A DNA stretch of 64,000 nt, from positions 1-64,000 of the forward strand of contig JAAPAO010000042.1 of assembly GCA_013115145.1 (NCBI GenBank), in the 5' to 3' direction. A program made the position numbers and the translations under genes. This document shows, one piece after another, positions 41,930-53,400 of this stretch (the first letter of the stretch is position 1; each line of letters begins with the position of its first letter). Below the pieces are notes generated by a model. It was not told where the DNA came from. It searched no databases and saw nothing but the letters and a program-made list of their open reading frames with translations. The DNA is from Perkinsus chesapeaki (Eukaryota; Perkinsozoa; Perkinsida; Perkinsidae).

Positions 41930-43140
41930 TAAGGCAATCCATGCTAATGCTGGTAGACCTTAAAACCAATTATGCTGCATTGGGTATCCTTGGCCGTCAC
42001 TGGGAGACAACTCTTAATCCCGTCACCTCGGGAGTCCGCTATGCAGATTAGTCACCCGCGTTGTTCATTTTAATTGCTCCAGTATGCAATAATCAGTTGG
42101 GGAAGTCCACGGATTCACGTGGATTCTTTTCTCTATGCCTTTTGTGGGAGAAGTAAGGCGTTAAACCTAGGACGCTGGAAAGGCGTCCAGAAGCCTGTCT
42201 GGAAACGGCCTGTCTATATCGGAGCGAGGTTATGTCACATGTTACTGTGACACAGTATGGCGAATCTGCCAACGCGGTATACAAGTTTACAGGTAACAAC
42301 GAACCATACGATCAACTAATGATGTCACTAGTGGCCAAATCCTCGCGAACCGATATGTTTGCGCATGCACGACGAGGAACCAGTACGGACGCCGCACACC
42401 ACGCGAGCCAACACCATAGAACAGCAAATAGTCCATATTACAGTGATGTGTAGGTTTGCGTTTCAAGAAGCTGAAAATTCTGACGGGAACTTTCCGTCAG
42501 CATCTGTAGTTTCCTTCGGATTTCCCGTCGGGAAGGGGCACATTTACACTTCAAGGGAAATGTGTATGTTTTGCTTCACACCAAGATCCTCCATTTGAGT
42601 TAATAATATCTTGAGTCTTCCAATCAACAGAGCTAGCAGTTCCATAAGTGCGGAGCCCATGAGCGCCTCCAAAAGGCAAGAAAATTGGACTCTTTGGAAT
42701 GATCAGAGTCGGAAAGCACCGCCTGTGCTATGGCAACACGCTCGCGAGTCCAGAAAGTCTAGATGACTCGCCTAGCCGGACGAGAAGCTCTTAATTTTCA
42801 TCGTCTTCTTCTTGTACATAACAAGTGATGGTGGCATGGTGTTCACTCGTACAACTTGGTTGAACCAAGTCGGGATCTTGCTATGCAAGATTTGGGATGT
42901 ATCAGTTGAGTTTGCTAGGGCTTAGGCTTAATCTATGGCTTATCTAGGCTTAGGGGAGTTGGAGCTTTGCCTTAGTGTGCCAATAAGACCGTCTTAGTAA
43001 GAGGGCGTAGGCTTCGGTATGAGAGTGCATCGGGAGGGTTTCTGAGTCGATTGAGTACACTCGTGTCGTTCAAAACTATCAACAACTCAATCGCAACATT
43101 CACAGCAGGAACGAAGAAACGACAACACACAACACCGATA
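41930..43140. other. Intergenic, no gene seen
   Basis: Short unsupported frames. An 8-bp-arm palindrome is at 42854-42870. Confidence 0.35.
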
Positions 43141-43145
43141 GTAAT

Positions 43146-46100
43146 TTATTCGACAGTTTCCGGCAGTGGCTCTTCTGTTTGCATCCCAAGCTTACCCAGA
43201 ACCATCTCAGCCAAGGCTAATGAAGCTGTGAGTCCAGGAGACTCTATACCGTACCTGATAACATCAACACGTGCTGGAAGCCCTTCTCACACTAGCATGC
43301 GTATTACAGTGACACATATCTTCCGGCGTAGCCATGATCATCAACTATAAAATCACCTCCATCAACTTTTGGCCGAATACCTGAGTAGTCAGCCTCCAAG
43401 GAGTCATCCGGTAAGGCAGGCCAGTAATATCGAATGTTGCCATAGAACTCAGCGGCCCTCGCAGGATCCACTTGGTAGATCTTAGGGTCATCTGAAACAC
43501 TAAAGTGTCGCAACAATGATTGTGTGTGATGGCACACCTAAGTCAACATCATCTGGCAGCCATTCTCCATTGGGCCCGAATTTCAGGCTCTTACCGTCAA
43601 GACTTAGTGTGCAATGCGTACCTGTTACGCGATGTAAGGGTCATGAAATTCCAGAAAAAGTAGAAGCGTCATTAAGGACATCCGAGGAGACGGCGTTTCC
43701 GAAAAGCTGACTGGTATGAAATCCCATCAACAGAGTACTCTGCGGAGGCAGTTTATGATTCGAGAAAGAAAGGAGTATAGATTACCTAGGCCAGTGGCAG
43801 TCGGCTGCGGGTAGACTAAACTTTTAAAAGGGAATTCTATGCCGCTCTTAAGTTTGAAATAATTACCCTTCACGAACCTGGAGAGAAAGACAGTTTTATC
43901 GGTAGAACCCCGTCATCCACTGCACGAAAGAGGTTGATTATGGAGCCTTCAATATTTCCCGCCGAACGTGGAACTCCGGCCATTTGTGCGTTAGCGATGC
44001 GCGCTGGCTGAGAGCGCAAGATGCTGTACCTCCTCCATCAATAGGGAGTGGATAAATTTCCTACCAAGAAAATAGACACAAGCCAACTGAGTTGTTCCAG
44101 GCAAGACCGAGCCATTCATTTATTAGCTGTTACCGTGCCGCCAAATCCTGCCTCAAACTCATCAGATGATGGGCTCTCGTTTACCCGCCATCAGACACTT
44201 AAGCGATATAAGTGTGTAACAGCAAAACCTCAACAGTGCCATCGATTTTGCACACACTACCGAATTCCTCCGTCACCGCCGCCTCCTATGCCCCAAATAT
44301 AGCTCACCCAGGTGTGCGAAGCAGCAGCCTTACCGCGAAAAACCAGCAATGAATCTTTACAATGCCAAGCTTGCCAAGCCGGTAATTACTTAGGACACAT
44401 TGCTCTGCGCAAATTAGAGCCCACGAATCGGCATTGAGATCATGTGCCCCGGCCACACACCGCCAAGCTAAGACATTTTAGCATTATTACAGTGTACCCT
44501 GTGCTACACTGCACGCATCAATAAGTGTGAGGTTTCCACAATAGATTGATGAGACTAACATTCCAATCTTTATCGGGGATCGAATGGTTAATGGAGGCTA
44601 GGGTGGCGAGCACCCGACAAACAAATATCCCTCAGAGGTATCCAACTCTACATTGGGAAAACGTTCGATTTGGGCCAACTCGGGGGGCCGGTGCAGCAAT
44701 GATGTAATTCCTGCGTAGCTCCCCTTGCTTACCGAGTTAGAGGAATGGTAACCGAGGAGTTCTGAGATAACCATAAGTTGGAAAAGTGTGTTGCATGAAG
44801 GCCAGCTGCATTTATAAGAACATCACATGACATGGTGTCCTCTCCATCATTTAGTGTTAATGTAAATGGAGGCTCACCGGATGAGGCAGCTTCCTCAGAA
44901 TACGATACACCTGAGCAAATGCGACATAAAAAGTGAAAAGACAAAACATAACTCTGTAATTGTCTATCCTGCCTCCAGCTTACGGATAAATTCCAGCGTA
45001 GGCCCCCCCACAGTGTCAACGAAAGCGACTGCTAAGAGAGTCCCAAACCACCAAAACATCAATTGTGCCCGATATAGCGACTTGGGGCACGAACGGCCCC
45101 TAGATTTGGCTTGGGTCACTCGCTGCTTTGACATGGATACCCAAACCGAAACCTCTTCCCGCTCAACTTTCGGAGGAAAAGAATACCTCGTCCAAGATTA
45201 ACAATTCGGGCAATGAAAGCCACAAAGATATCTCAGTCAAACATATGTATCATTTAATTCTTACCAGTAACTTTATTGTCAGTTGCAATAATTGCTCCAT
45301 GCTCCTCAGCATCATCCCTCAACGCTTCCATCACAGCATGGGAATCAAACACGGCTGTATGTGGGCTCCATAATGCTGAGAAATCCGAGGGTACCTAGTT
45401 GATCATTTCAAACGAACGAGCGGTATGAGACTGTACTCCATCGGGAAGGTCCTTCGACCAGTTCACATCCTTGGCGCCGTTCTCCTGTGCTTTATGAAGG
45501 AGTTCTTCAAGCTGAGTTTTGTCACGCGCCACGATATATTTGCCGCACTTGAGTGAAGTAATGCCGTGCTGTTCGATGAATCTTTCCATGAGTTGAGCTC
45601 CTCTCACACATGTCTTGGCTTTGACGGAATCTTTCTTATAATAAATACCTAGGTTGACCTGTAAAATGCACGCTTGACATAAAGATACGACTACCTTGGT
45701 GAAGCACTTCGCTATTTCTGCTACTTGTTTCCTCGCCTATTCGTGAGTTTTTCTCAATGCATATAACCTAGAGAAAATCGACGTGAGCGCGCAGGACAAT
45801 ACCATGTCCAATTGTCCGACAACGTCTTGATCGTTTTTTTAATTCTGGAAAATTTTCTCGGGAAAAATACATTCACTGAAATTCGACTTGATGATGGCGG
45901 CTGAATAACACCCGAGATGTGGTCAACACCACGGTGTTGATTCTGCTCGTTCTTATTCCTGAAACTTCGTACGAAACATTACTGAAAACCAGTTTCTTCA
46001 TAAACGGAGTAACACTATCACAGATAACCTTCATATAGCAACTCTACTCGGAAAAAGTTTTCGTTGGAAAATCGATGAGACATGACCGACGGTCATGTCT

Positions 46101-47017
46101 CATTTCCACTCGGTGTACGGGGCGAGACGTTGCGCGTTCGGCCCCCACCCCCACAGTTCGCGCCGTGCGGGTAGGGGCCCGCCGGGCGCGCCACAATTGA
46201 GCAGGGTGCTGGCACCGATAGACCTTAACTACCAAAATGCGTTATCTGGCCTATTTTCGCAACTAACCGTTACATTTTCTTCAAACTTGGCACATCTATA
46301 CATCTCCGAAAACGACCCGGATTCGCGCAAACGTGGTCCCCAGGAATACCCTACTTCACAAGTTATTCAAGCATTTACCACCGGTGACGGCGTCACACCG
46401 CTCCGCCGGGAGACAGCTTCAGATTTCCACTTTTGGGCCCTGCGTCGCTCCGTCTCTCGCGCAGTTCAGGTTTCACGGCTTTTCCCCCGCGTCGCTCCGC
46501 CGACTGCGCATATCACATCTGCCATTTCCCGTCACCGACACGCCCGCGGCTCGGAGAGGGGCCCCCATTGTGGGGTCTCTGCGAGCCGCGGCACTGGACG
46601 ACCGTCCGCAGTAGTTTATGTGGTAGTTCTTGTGGTTGTTGATGAGTTTTGCCGTCTGTCTCCTGCAGTGGGCGCATATGCCCAACAAACCCTCCGATTT
46701 TGCCTCTAGCGGCCTCAGGACGATCGGCTGCTAGGTCATTGACCGAGAGGAGTCGGCGAATTGCCACAGTACGAAAGCACTTGTTAGAAGGAAGGTCACA
46801 AACCTAGGCGTCGAAAATTTTGACAGTACTTTCCTGTAGAATTTCGTCACCAAAAAAGTCGACAGGAATTCCACGAAAATTTCCCACATTTTTCGGGGAT
46901 ATGTGGAGTTCCAAGGTTAGCCGAACACACCTCAGTAGCACTGCAACGAGCAAGAGCTCTGGTGATGGCCAATCCAACCACTCCGGCACCAACAACAACA
47001 CAGGTCTTATCGGCCAT
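43146..47017 (-). CDS. L-2-hydroxyglutarate dehydrogenase (FAD-dependent)
   Basis: Nine minus-strand exons (47017-46931, 45767-45695, 45648-45437, 45394-45265, 44910-44733, 43877-43786, 43621-43538, 43491-43314, 43254-43146) join in phase to 380 residues. The first exon has the FAD dinucleotide motif [12 protein letters not shown]. Then come [88 protein letters not shown] and the C-terminal [16 protein letters not shown]. These are the L2HGDH/LhgO signatures. The enzyme oxidises L-2-hydroxyglutarate to 2-oxoglutarate, usually in mitochondria. It is a little shorter than known members (about 420-460), mainly for lack of a targeting leader. Introns range from 42 to 1163 nt. Intron 1 holds an unusual GC-rich block and a 14-bp-arm palindrome, and intron 4 holds repeat Y. 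Confidence 0.9.
45059..45167 (-). repeat. Dispersed repeat Y, intronic copy
   Basis: Inverted copy of 27771-27892, lying inside intron 4 of the L2HGDH gene. Confidence 0.8.
46075..46103. repeat. Palindrome with 14-bp arms and one central base
   Basis: 46075-46088 is the exact reverse complement of 46090-46103; base 46089 is unpaired. It lies in intron 1 of L2HGDH. Confidence 0.95.
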
Positions 47018-47184
47018 GATAAATCTGATAGAAAAATAGGAAAAAACTTATCTGCCATTCGATGATGTTGAGCAAATGAGAGGAATAGAGATTACTATTT
47101 CAGAGAAAGTATGCGGGCAAACAATTCAACGCTAGAAACGTATTCCGAAGTGAAAGTGCCAAAAAATGTATTTTCCAGCAGAAA

Positions 47185-47217
47185 AAAGCCGCAGGCAGGG
47201 ATCGAACCTGCGGCCGA
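47185..47217 (-). other. tRNA T-arm-like hairpin before the divergent gene pair
   Basis: On the minus strand the sequence GCAGGTTCGATCCCTGC forms a perfect T-arm with the usual TTCGATC loop. It is flanked by GCC/GGC and followed by a T-run like a Pol III terminator. I could not find a matching acceptor strand, D-arm or anticodon arm upstream, so a complete tRNA (or one with an intron) is not shown. It lies between L2HGDH (starts 47017, minus) and the coiled-coil gene (starts 47430, plus). Confidence 0.4.
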
Positions 47218-47429
47218 TTTGGACGCAGTTTTAAAACATTTGGGAGACTTGGAAAATTTTGACATGAGTGAGCGAATGCCTCTCCCGTCTAATGCATTCA
47301 AGGTACCGGCTTTATTTTCGCAGTGTTTTCTGTAAAACGGTGCAGGAATGCCTATAAAGGAGGATCTGATGGAATATACAGATTGAATGAGACTTAGGAA
47401 TTATTAGTTTTACTATTTTTCAATCAGAA

Positions 47430-50400
47430 ATGTCTCATCCATTTGGCTGGTCAACTAATGATGATAGTACTTCGGATGGAGAGGATAATGAAGAGGTCAT
47501 AAAGAGGTGGATAGGTTGAATTATTATGATATTATTGAAATTCTCAAGATTATTAGTGATCGAGTATAGGGTACCAAATCGATATTATTTTGTTTAATAT
47601 GAGTTACGATACGATAATTATAAGGTAGTATTTACTATCAATAATATTGTTAATCCTAGCGGTTCTATGGGAGCATATAACGATCTTCTCCCTTCAGCAT
47701 TTCCAGCAATCACTTTCCCTGCAGTAGATGGAGGAAAATCTTGTGAGCTCACGAATGCCGTACGGGTCACTACGATACTGTCATCGGGGAAAACGGTTAT
47801 TTTTATGGAATCACGCGATTGGATAATTCATAAGATATCTTTGGGTACAACTTTCGAGCTTATGTTTAGATTGACTGTTGTGACGACGCTATTATTGTTG
47901 GTAGAAAGACAGTTAATGGCGCTACGAAAAAGATGGGAGATCTAGCATGGAAGGTGAGAAGAATCTTCAGGTTAAACGCGCAAGAGGTAAAATAGGTTGG
48001 CTGCGTGTTTTCAGTTGGAGATTCTTGCTCGTAAGTGTGAACCAAAGCCGTGGTATCGTATATTAGCGGATGACCCAGGTGAGACCTATCTCCTCATTTA
48101 TTAAATCAATACTGAATAAGTAAATGGTCTAATATGTGTATGCATTTCCTGGCACGTCACAAATGAATTATTAAAATATTTCGGGACGTTTCCCAAATTT
48201 TTGGACTCAATCTCGGAGGCTGTTGATGCCAGATTGTCATACTGATTAGTTTTATCGATAGTGGATACCACTCACTGATTAATGTATATAAGAGGAGAAG
48301 TGCATATTGCTATACGTATGTCGTAATAGTGTAAAGTATACGTTTGCCTTTTTACACTTGTTACGATGTTACTGCTGTATTTTTACTTTTCCTTCAGATA
48401 GGCCTAAGACGCTGTATTGGTTGGAAAAAAGAGTTGTTATATTAGAAAAGGAATTGAGAGAAGTAAAACGATTGGGGGCCGGGGAGGTTGGAAACTTTAA
48501 TATTGTTTATTCCGAGCAATCCTTATATAAAGAGGAATAAATATGAGCACGTAAAGACATTAGTGCGCAGCATGCTCAGGCGATGGTGGATGATTCTTTC
48601 AGGCATTGCTGACTCTTGAACGTACTTCACTTGAGAGTGGCGATTATCATGCGGAGTGTCTTCGTTATATAGCAAGGCTTGAAGATATGACTAACAAATA
48701 CGAAGCTGCAATGAGAAAGGTGAGGTGGGCAAAATCTCTCGCGTTCATTTCCTATCGGCCTGTTTCGGCTGTTCTATGGCTGGTGAATTGTGCCCTATCT
48801 CGCTGGTGAGTCATACATAGCAACGGAACTAGCATTGATTGGGCTCATAGTTAAGAAGGATGAGTAATGGGTGAAATGTGACAAGTTAAGGAGCCTTGGA
48901 GTACGTCGGTGAAGGCTGGTGATAGTAGACTACTCGATACCGTAAGGTCGATAAGTGCACTCCTATCTCCACATAATAGATCATCTGTAAAAGATCTCAT
49001 CTGGTATATTATCAAGATAGTAATAGTAACTTTCGCTGCCTAATTCTAGTAGCATATATGACTATTGTGCAATTTAATAATATATTTTATTACTTATATA
49101 TTTCCATGGTATTTATAATATAGAGTTCTTTATATATATTAATTATGGGTATTTTACCTATTATAAATAAATAGTGATATCTAAATGCATATAAATAAGG
49201 ATAAGGTCACGTGGCAGCTGTTCACTGGCTGAGGGATCGGTCAAGATGACGAAGGTGTGAACTATTTAGTCACTGTTCATACAGTGGGTTTTGTTGCAAG
49301 TTATGAAAGAGATTTTTGAGCAAATAATAATGTGTGAATTAAAACGGATCTCCCTATATTCGAACCAGCGACCTTTCGGTTACCTCAGGTGGCCTTCCTA
49401 GAAAATGCGTTGAAAGAATCCGAAGAACGTGGTCATCTGACTGAGGCGGAGCTGGCGTCACGGCGTCACGAAACTCGCGTTGCTGTCGAGACCCTCCAAT
49501 TGGAAGTGCAACATCTCAGGTGATTAGTTGAGGAATTTTTGTCGGAAAATTTAGGAATTTTCAGGATTCATCGGGACAAATTGGAAAAGTCACTTTACGA
49601 GTGTCGACAAATGATAAAGGAAATGAAGGAGGAAGCAGAAAGGATGATGGAGGTGGGAATTTTGTGGCGCGTGACGGTTTGTTAGGGCTGAATGGGACGT
49701 GGTGTTGATGTGGTACCGAGGCACAGAATTTTATGACTGTTCTTGAAATCTTCCCGGAATTTCGGAAATTTTGTAGATCTCTAGCGGCTCGTTTCTGAAA
49801 CTATCTGATGAGTTTCCAGGAGCTTCGAGCGCCCCTTGAGTTCTGCTTTTCACAATCTGGCCGAATTGTGAAGGATGTGTCGGTATGGCTAGGTGATGGA
49901 AAATGATAGACTTGAAGGTGAAGCGCGAGAAGATCAATTAAAGCGTCATCTGAAGGCTACCACGGAGAGGCTGGCTCAGGTGAATGGGGAACTAGGACGC
50001 AGTTGGTGGGGCTTGAAGATGAGACATCTATCTTGAGGAGAATACATTAGGAATTCGGAGGTCTGGAGAAGGACGAAACGGTTGATCGATTTTGACTGTC
50101 ATACGACAGTTATTATCATTTCACTCATGGCCATCTGTGTTATATTACTTGGTCGCCATCCATGAGTGTACATAGGATCGGCAAGCTAGTAGTGAAGAAT
50201 TATGGATTGTCGGGAAGACGGTTGTGGTACAGCTGTTGGATACAAGTGGATAAAATATAGTGATTACTTAATTGTTGCTATATGTGGTAAATTGATCGAT
50301 TTATCGCTGGCTGGCGGCCGCTGTTTGCAAAGATTCCGAGCTTTGCCGTGTGTGTACGACTTGATAATGCTACTAGTTGTGCGTGCATTAGGCATATTAA

Positions 50401-53400
50401 AGGGAGAAGATGATATCTGATGGTGGAGACCCGTATCTAAAGACGGCGCTTGCTGAACTTGGCATAGTTAAACGTGCCTCGTGATTTCAATTTTTACAGT
50501 TTTCGCGTGAAACTTCTGATGTATAGGATTTTACGTGATGACAATGCTTTAGTGGCATTAATAAAACCGTTTCTCGGAAAAACGGACGAGCGAGATTTTT
50601 GTACCATATATGGCAACACTAGGGATATGTATATCTATTCATAATATTACTAGTATATCTAATATAATAAAGGATATCCGTACTAATTATATATTTAATA
50701 ATCAATAGACTATAAATAATATAAATCTATATTATAAATATAATTAAGGATATAGTAATTATGGTACAGGAATTAGAATTAATAATCTCATAGAGACGAA
50801 GCTGCCGAGCATTCAAGAATTGTCGTATCAGGTTCGGGTTGAGAATAGGAAGTTGTTGGAATATATCAAGACCACTACAGAACAGTAAAGCTGCTTGAGC
50901 GAGGAAGCTGAGAGAATCGGGGAAGTGTCGTCTTTTAGGTATATTAAAGATGGAAAGGAATGGAAGAAGATGCTGGGAAAGTTAAATCTGCAAGCGAAAG
51001 ATTTCAAGTGCGTTGAGGAAATGCAAGTGAGGATAAGATTGCAAGTTTTTGCTATGGTAGTTCTGGTCGAGCAAAGACGGCGGAGTTAGTTAGGGAGTTG
51101 GAGATTGGCATTGAGAGACGGATGGAGGAATGGGTAAGAATGGCTAGAGGTGTCAGAATAATTATTATTACAGCGTGTGTATTGGGGACATCTTCAAATG
51201 ATCAAAACAACGTGTATGTATTTTTCCTGTCGGGAATTCCCCCATTTTTCCACCTCGTGGAGGTCGGTAAATTTGGCAGCACTAGGGGAATCGACTGGGA
51301 CATCCTACGTGATCGGAGAAATGTTAATTACACAGCGTAAAATCAAGTACTTACCTTTGATTACCGCGTATCTTAGGAGTAACTGCGATTGGCTTTAGTT
51401 CCGTATTTAACCGTCTTACCTTTTTTGAGATGGCTACGATTACCATACGATATTGCTTCTCATTAGACTTGATTCAAGTCTAATAATTAATGCAATTTAA
51501 AAATCTATTTATTCAAGCAAATATCAAGTCACTTGATATCGGCAGTGTTATGGGCAATCAAAGATTTTCTAATAATGTTACAGCACCCGCCATCTAAAGA
51601 CCGTTGAACATTACACGAGCCTCATGCGTTCCATCTTCACAGTTTTCAATTGGCGTTTTAAATACATGGTTTTGCGTATGGTGAACGCATTAGCGGGGTG
51701 CATGGAACCGTTTCTGGAATAAACGGGCGAGCGAAAATTTTTTACTGCGAGGAAAATTTCATGAAAATTTCGCGAAATTTTTGACCTTGTATTTAGAGGG
51801 GAACTGAAGAAAGATTCCAAAGAGAGATCGAAGCGTCATATAGTGCACGTGATGAGATGATTGCCGAGGCAGCTGGGTGCAGAGTTAAGATGGAGGAAGT
51901 TGAGAAGGAAAGGAGAGATACTGGTGAGAAGTTGACCGACGATGGGCAAAGTGTTCGAGGAATTCTGGTATGAAAATCTAGCATCTCTGAGCGGTCTTTT
52001 TGAAGCATTTGTTAGCGGAGCTCGATTACATATCGTGAAAGGAAAATACTGTGTTAAATTGCTTCACTTCAAGCCTAGCAGACACTCTATTATTCGATGA
52101 GAAGATGGAGTTCTTACCAGAACTTATTATCAAATTTCTGAATGCCGAAAATCTCCTCTTAAAATTCAAGTATATGCGGTTTTCGGTAGTAGAATTGACG
52201 TAGCTTCACTGCCGTACCAGTTGCGTTGGGAGTAGAGATAAACGGGCAGGAGCAACTCCGAATTATTTTGCGGATTTTTTCCGCGTTGCCGAAATTTCTC
52301 ATTTCGCTGACAGAAATGGAGTCATATTCTCATAGAAATGGATTTGGCATCTATCAAGCTCGAGTTCGGTCGGCGAGAGCGGGAACTACTCGATGAACTT
52401 TCGACAGTCACCACTCAACTTGCTGACACTAAAGAGGAGCTGGCCCAAGCGTAATCTTGAAATCTTGCCAAATCTTGCATTTCCTCAACGTTCAGTTTGG
52501 ATACACTCAATTGTGTTGATGATAATGTTGAAGATGATTGTAACTATAATCTCGAATTTGGTGTGCCTGTGATTGGTCCACGGAAGTTGCGAGGAGAAGT
52601 TCTGTGTGTCGGATGCAGGTGAGGAAAAATGTGAAAGAAGTGGAATTTGGAGGAGTATCTTTTGAATTTTCAACTCCTATTAGGATTTCTGGTCCGGCCA
52701 TTTTTTATTTCATCACCTTTGTTTCTACAGTGCTCCAAATTAATCTGGCATAGCTGGCACGGGCGAATAACTCGCTTGCCTATGTTGTCAATAGCTGCCA
52801 TGAAACGGTCGAGAAATTCTGTGACAGAGGATGTAATATAGCTAAGCATGACATTATCCGATTTCATGGTTAAACTCGCTCTAGTCATTTCAAGGTTATA
52901 CTCCGAATTAATTTGGAGCGATATATTCCCCTTGCATCCATCCCGTCTTATTGATGAGCTCAACGGCTTGCATCGCAATTCATATTTTTGGGACCAAGTT
53001 GTTTTGAAATTCTGCAATCGCTCAAGACGTCCTTAGGTAGTATTGGCCTATCGCCGGGCGATAATCGCCCTGAGCCTGTGAAGCTCGCTTGCTGGTCACA
53101 AATGAGCCACTATCCCGTGTCGTCATTGCTCCGGTGTTGCCGTACTCGTTCAATCCTTACCCCCGACTGCGGCCCGTTGAGGTTCACTCCAATCGATGCC
53201 GAACGAAGAGTAAAAATGCAGCTCCCTAGAATCGAACCGGCGTGGTCTTATCTTGAGCCTCGGATTGCACTCGGCAAAGACAACTGATGCTTCAGGGGTG
53301 AAAAATTTCGCAAACTTTTCATGAAATTTTACTCGCAGTGGGAAAAAGTAGTAGAAGTTTCGAAATAACATTTCTTCTTGACAGGCTTTCTACGTGTTCC

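Noticed and set aside
46095-46709. 204-codon plus-strand ORF
   Set aside because: It lies within intron 1 of L2HGDH in a GC-rich block where stops are rare; composition alone explains it and no domain is seen.
52670-53017. 115-codon minus-strand ORF inside the coiled-coil gene
   Set aside because: It looks protein-like in places, but it overlaps the expected exon/intron run of the plus-strand gene and has no signal, domain or splice partner.
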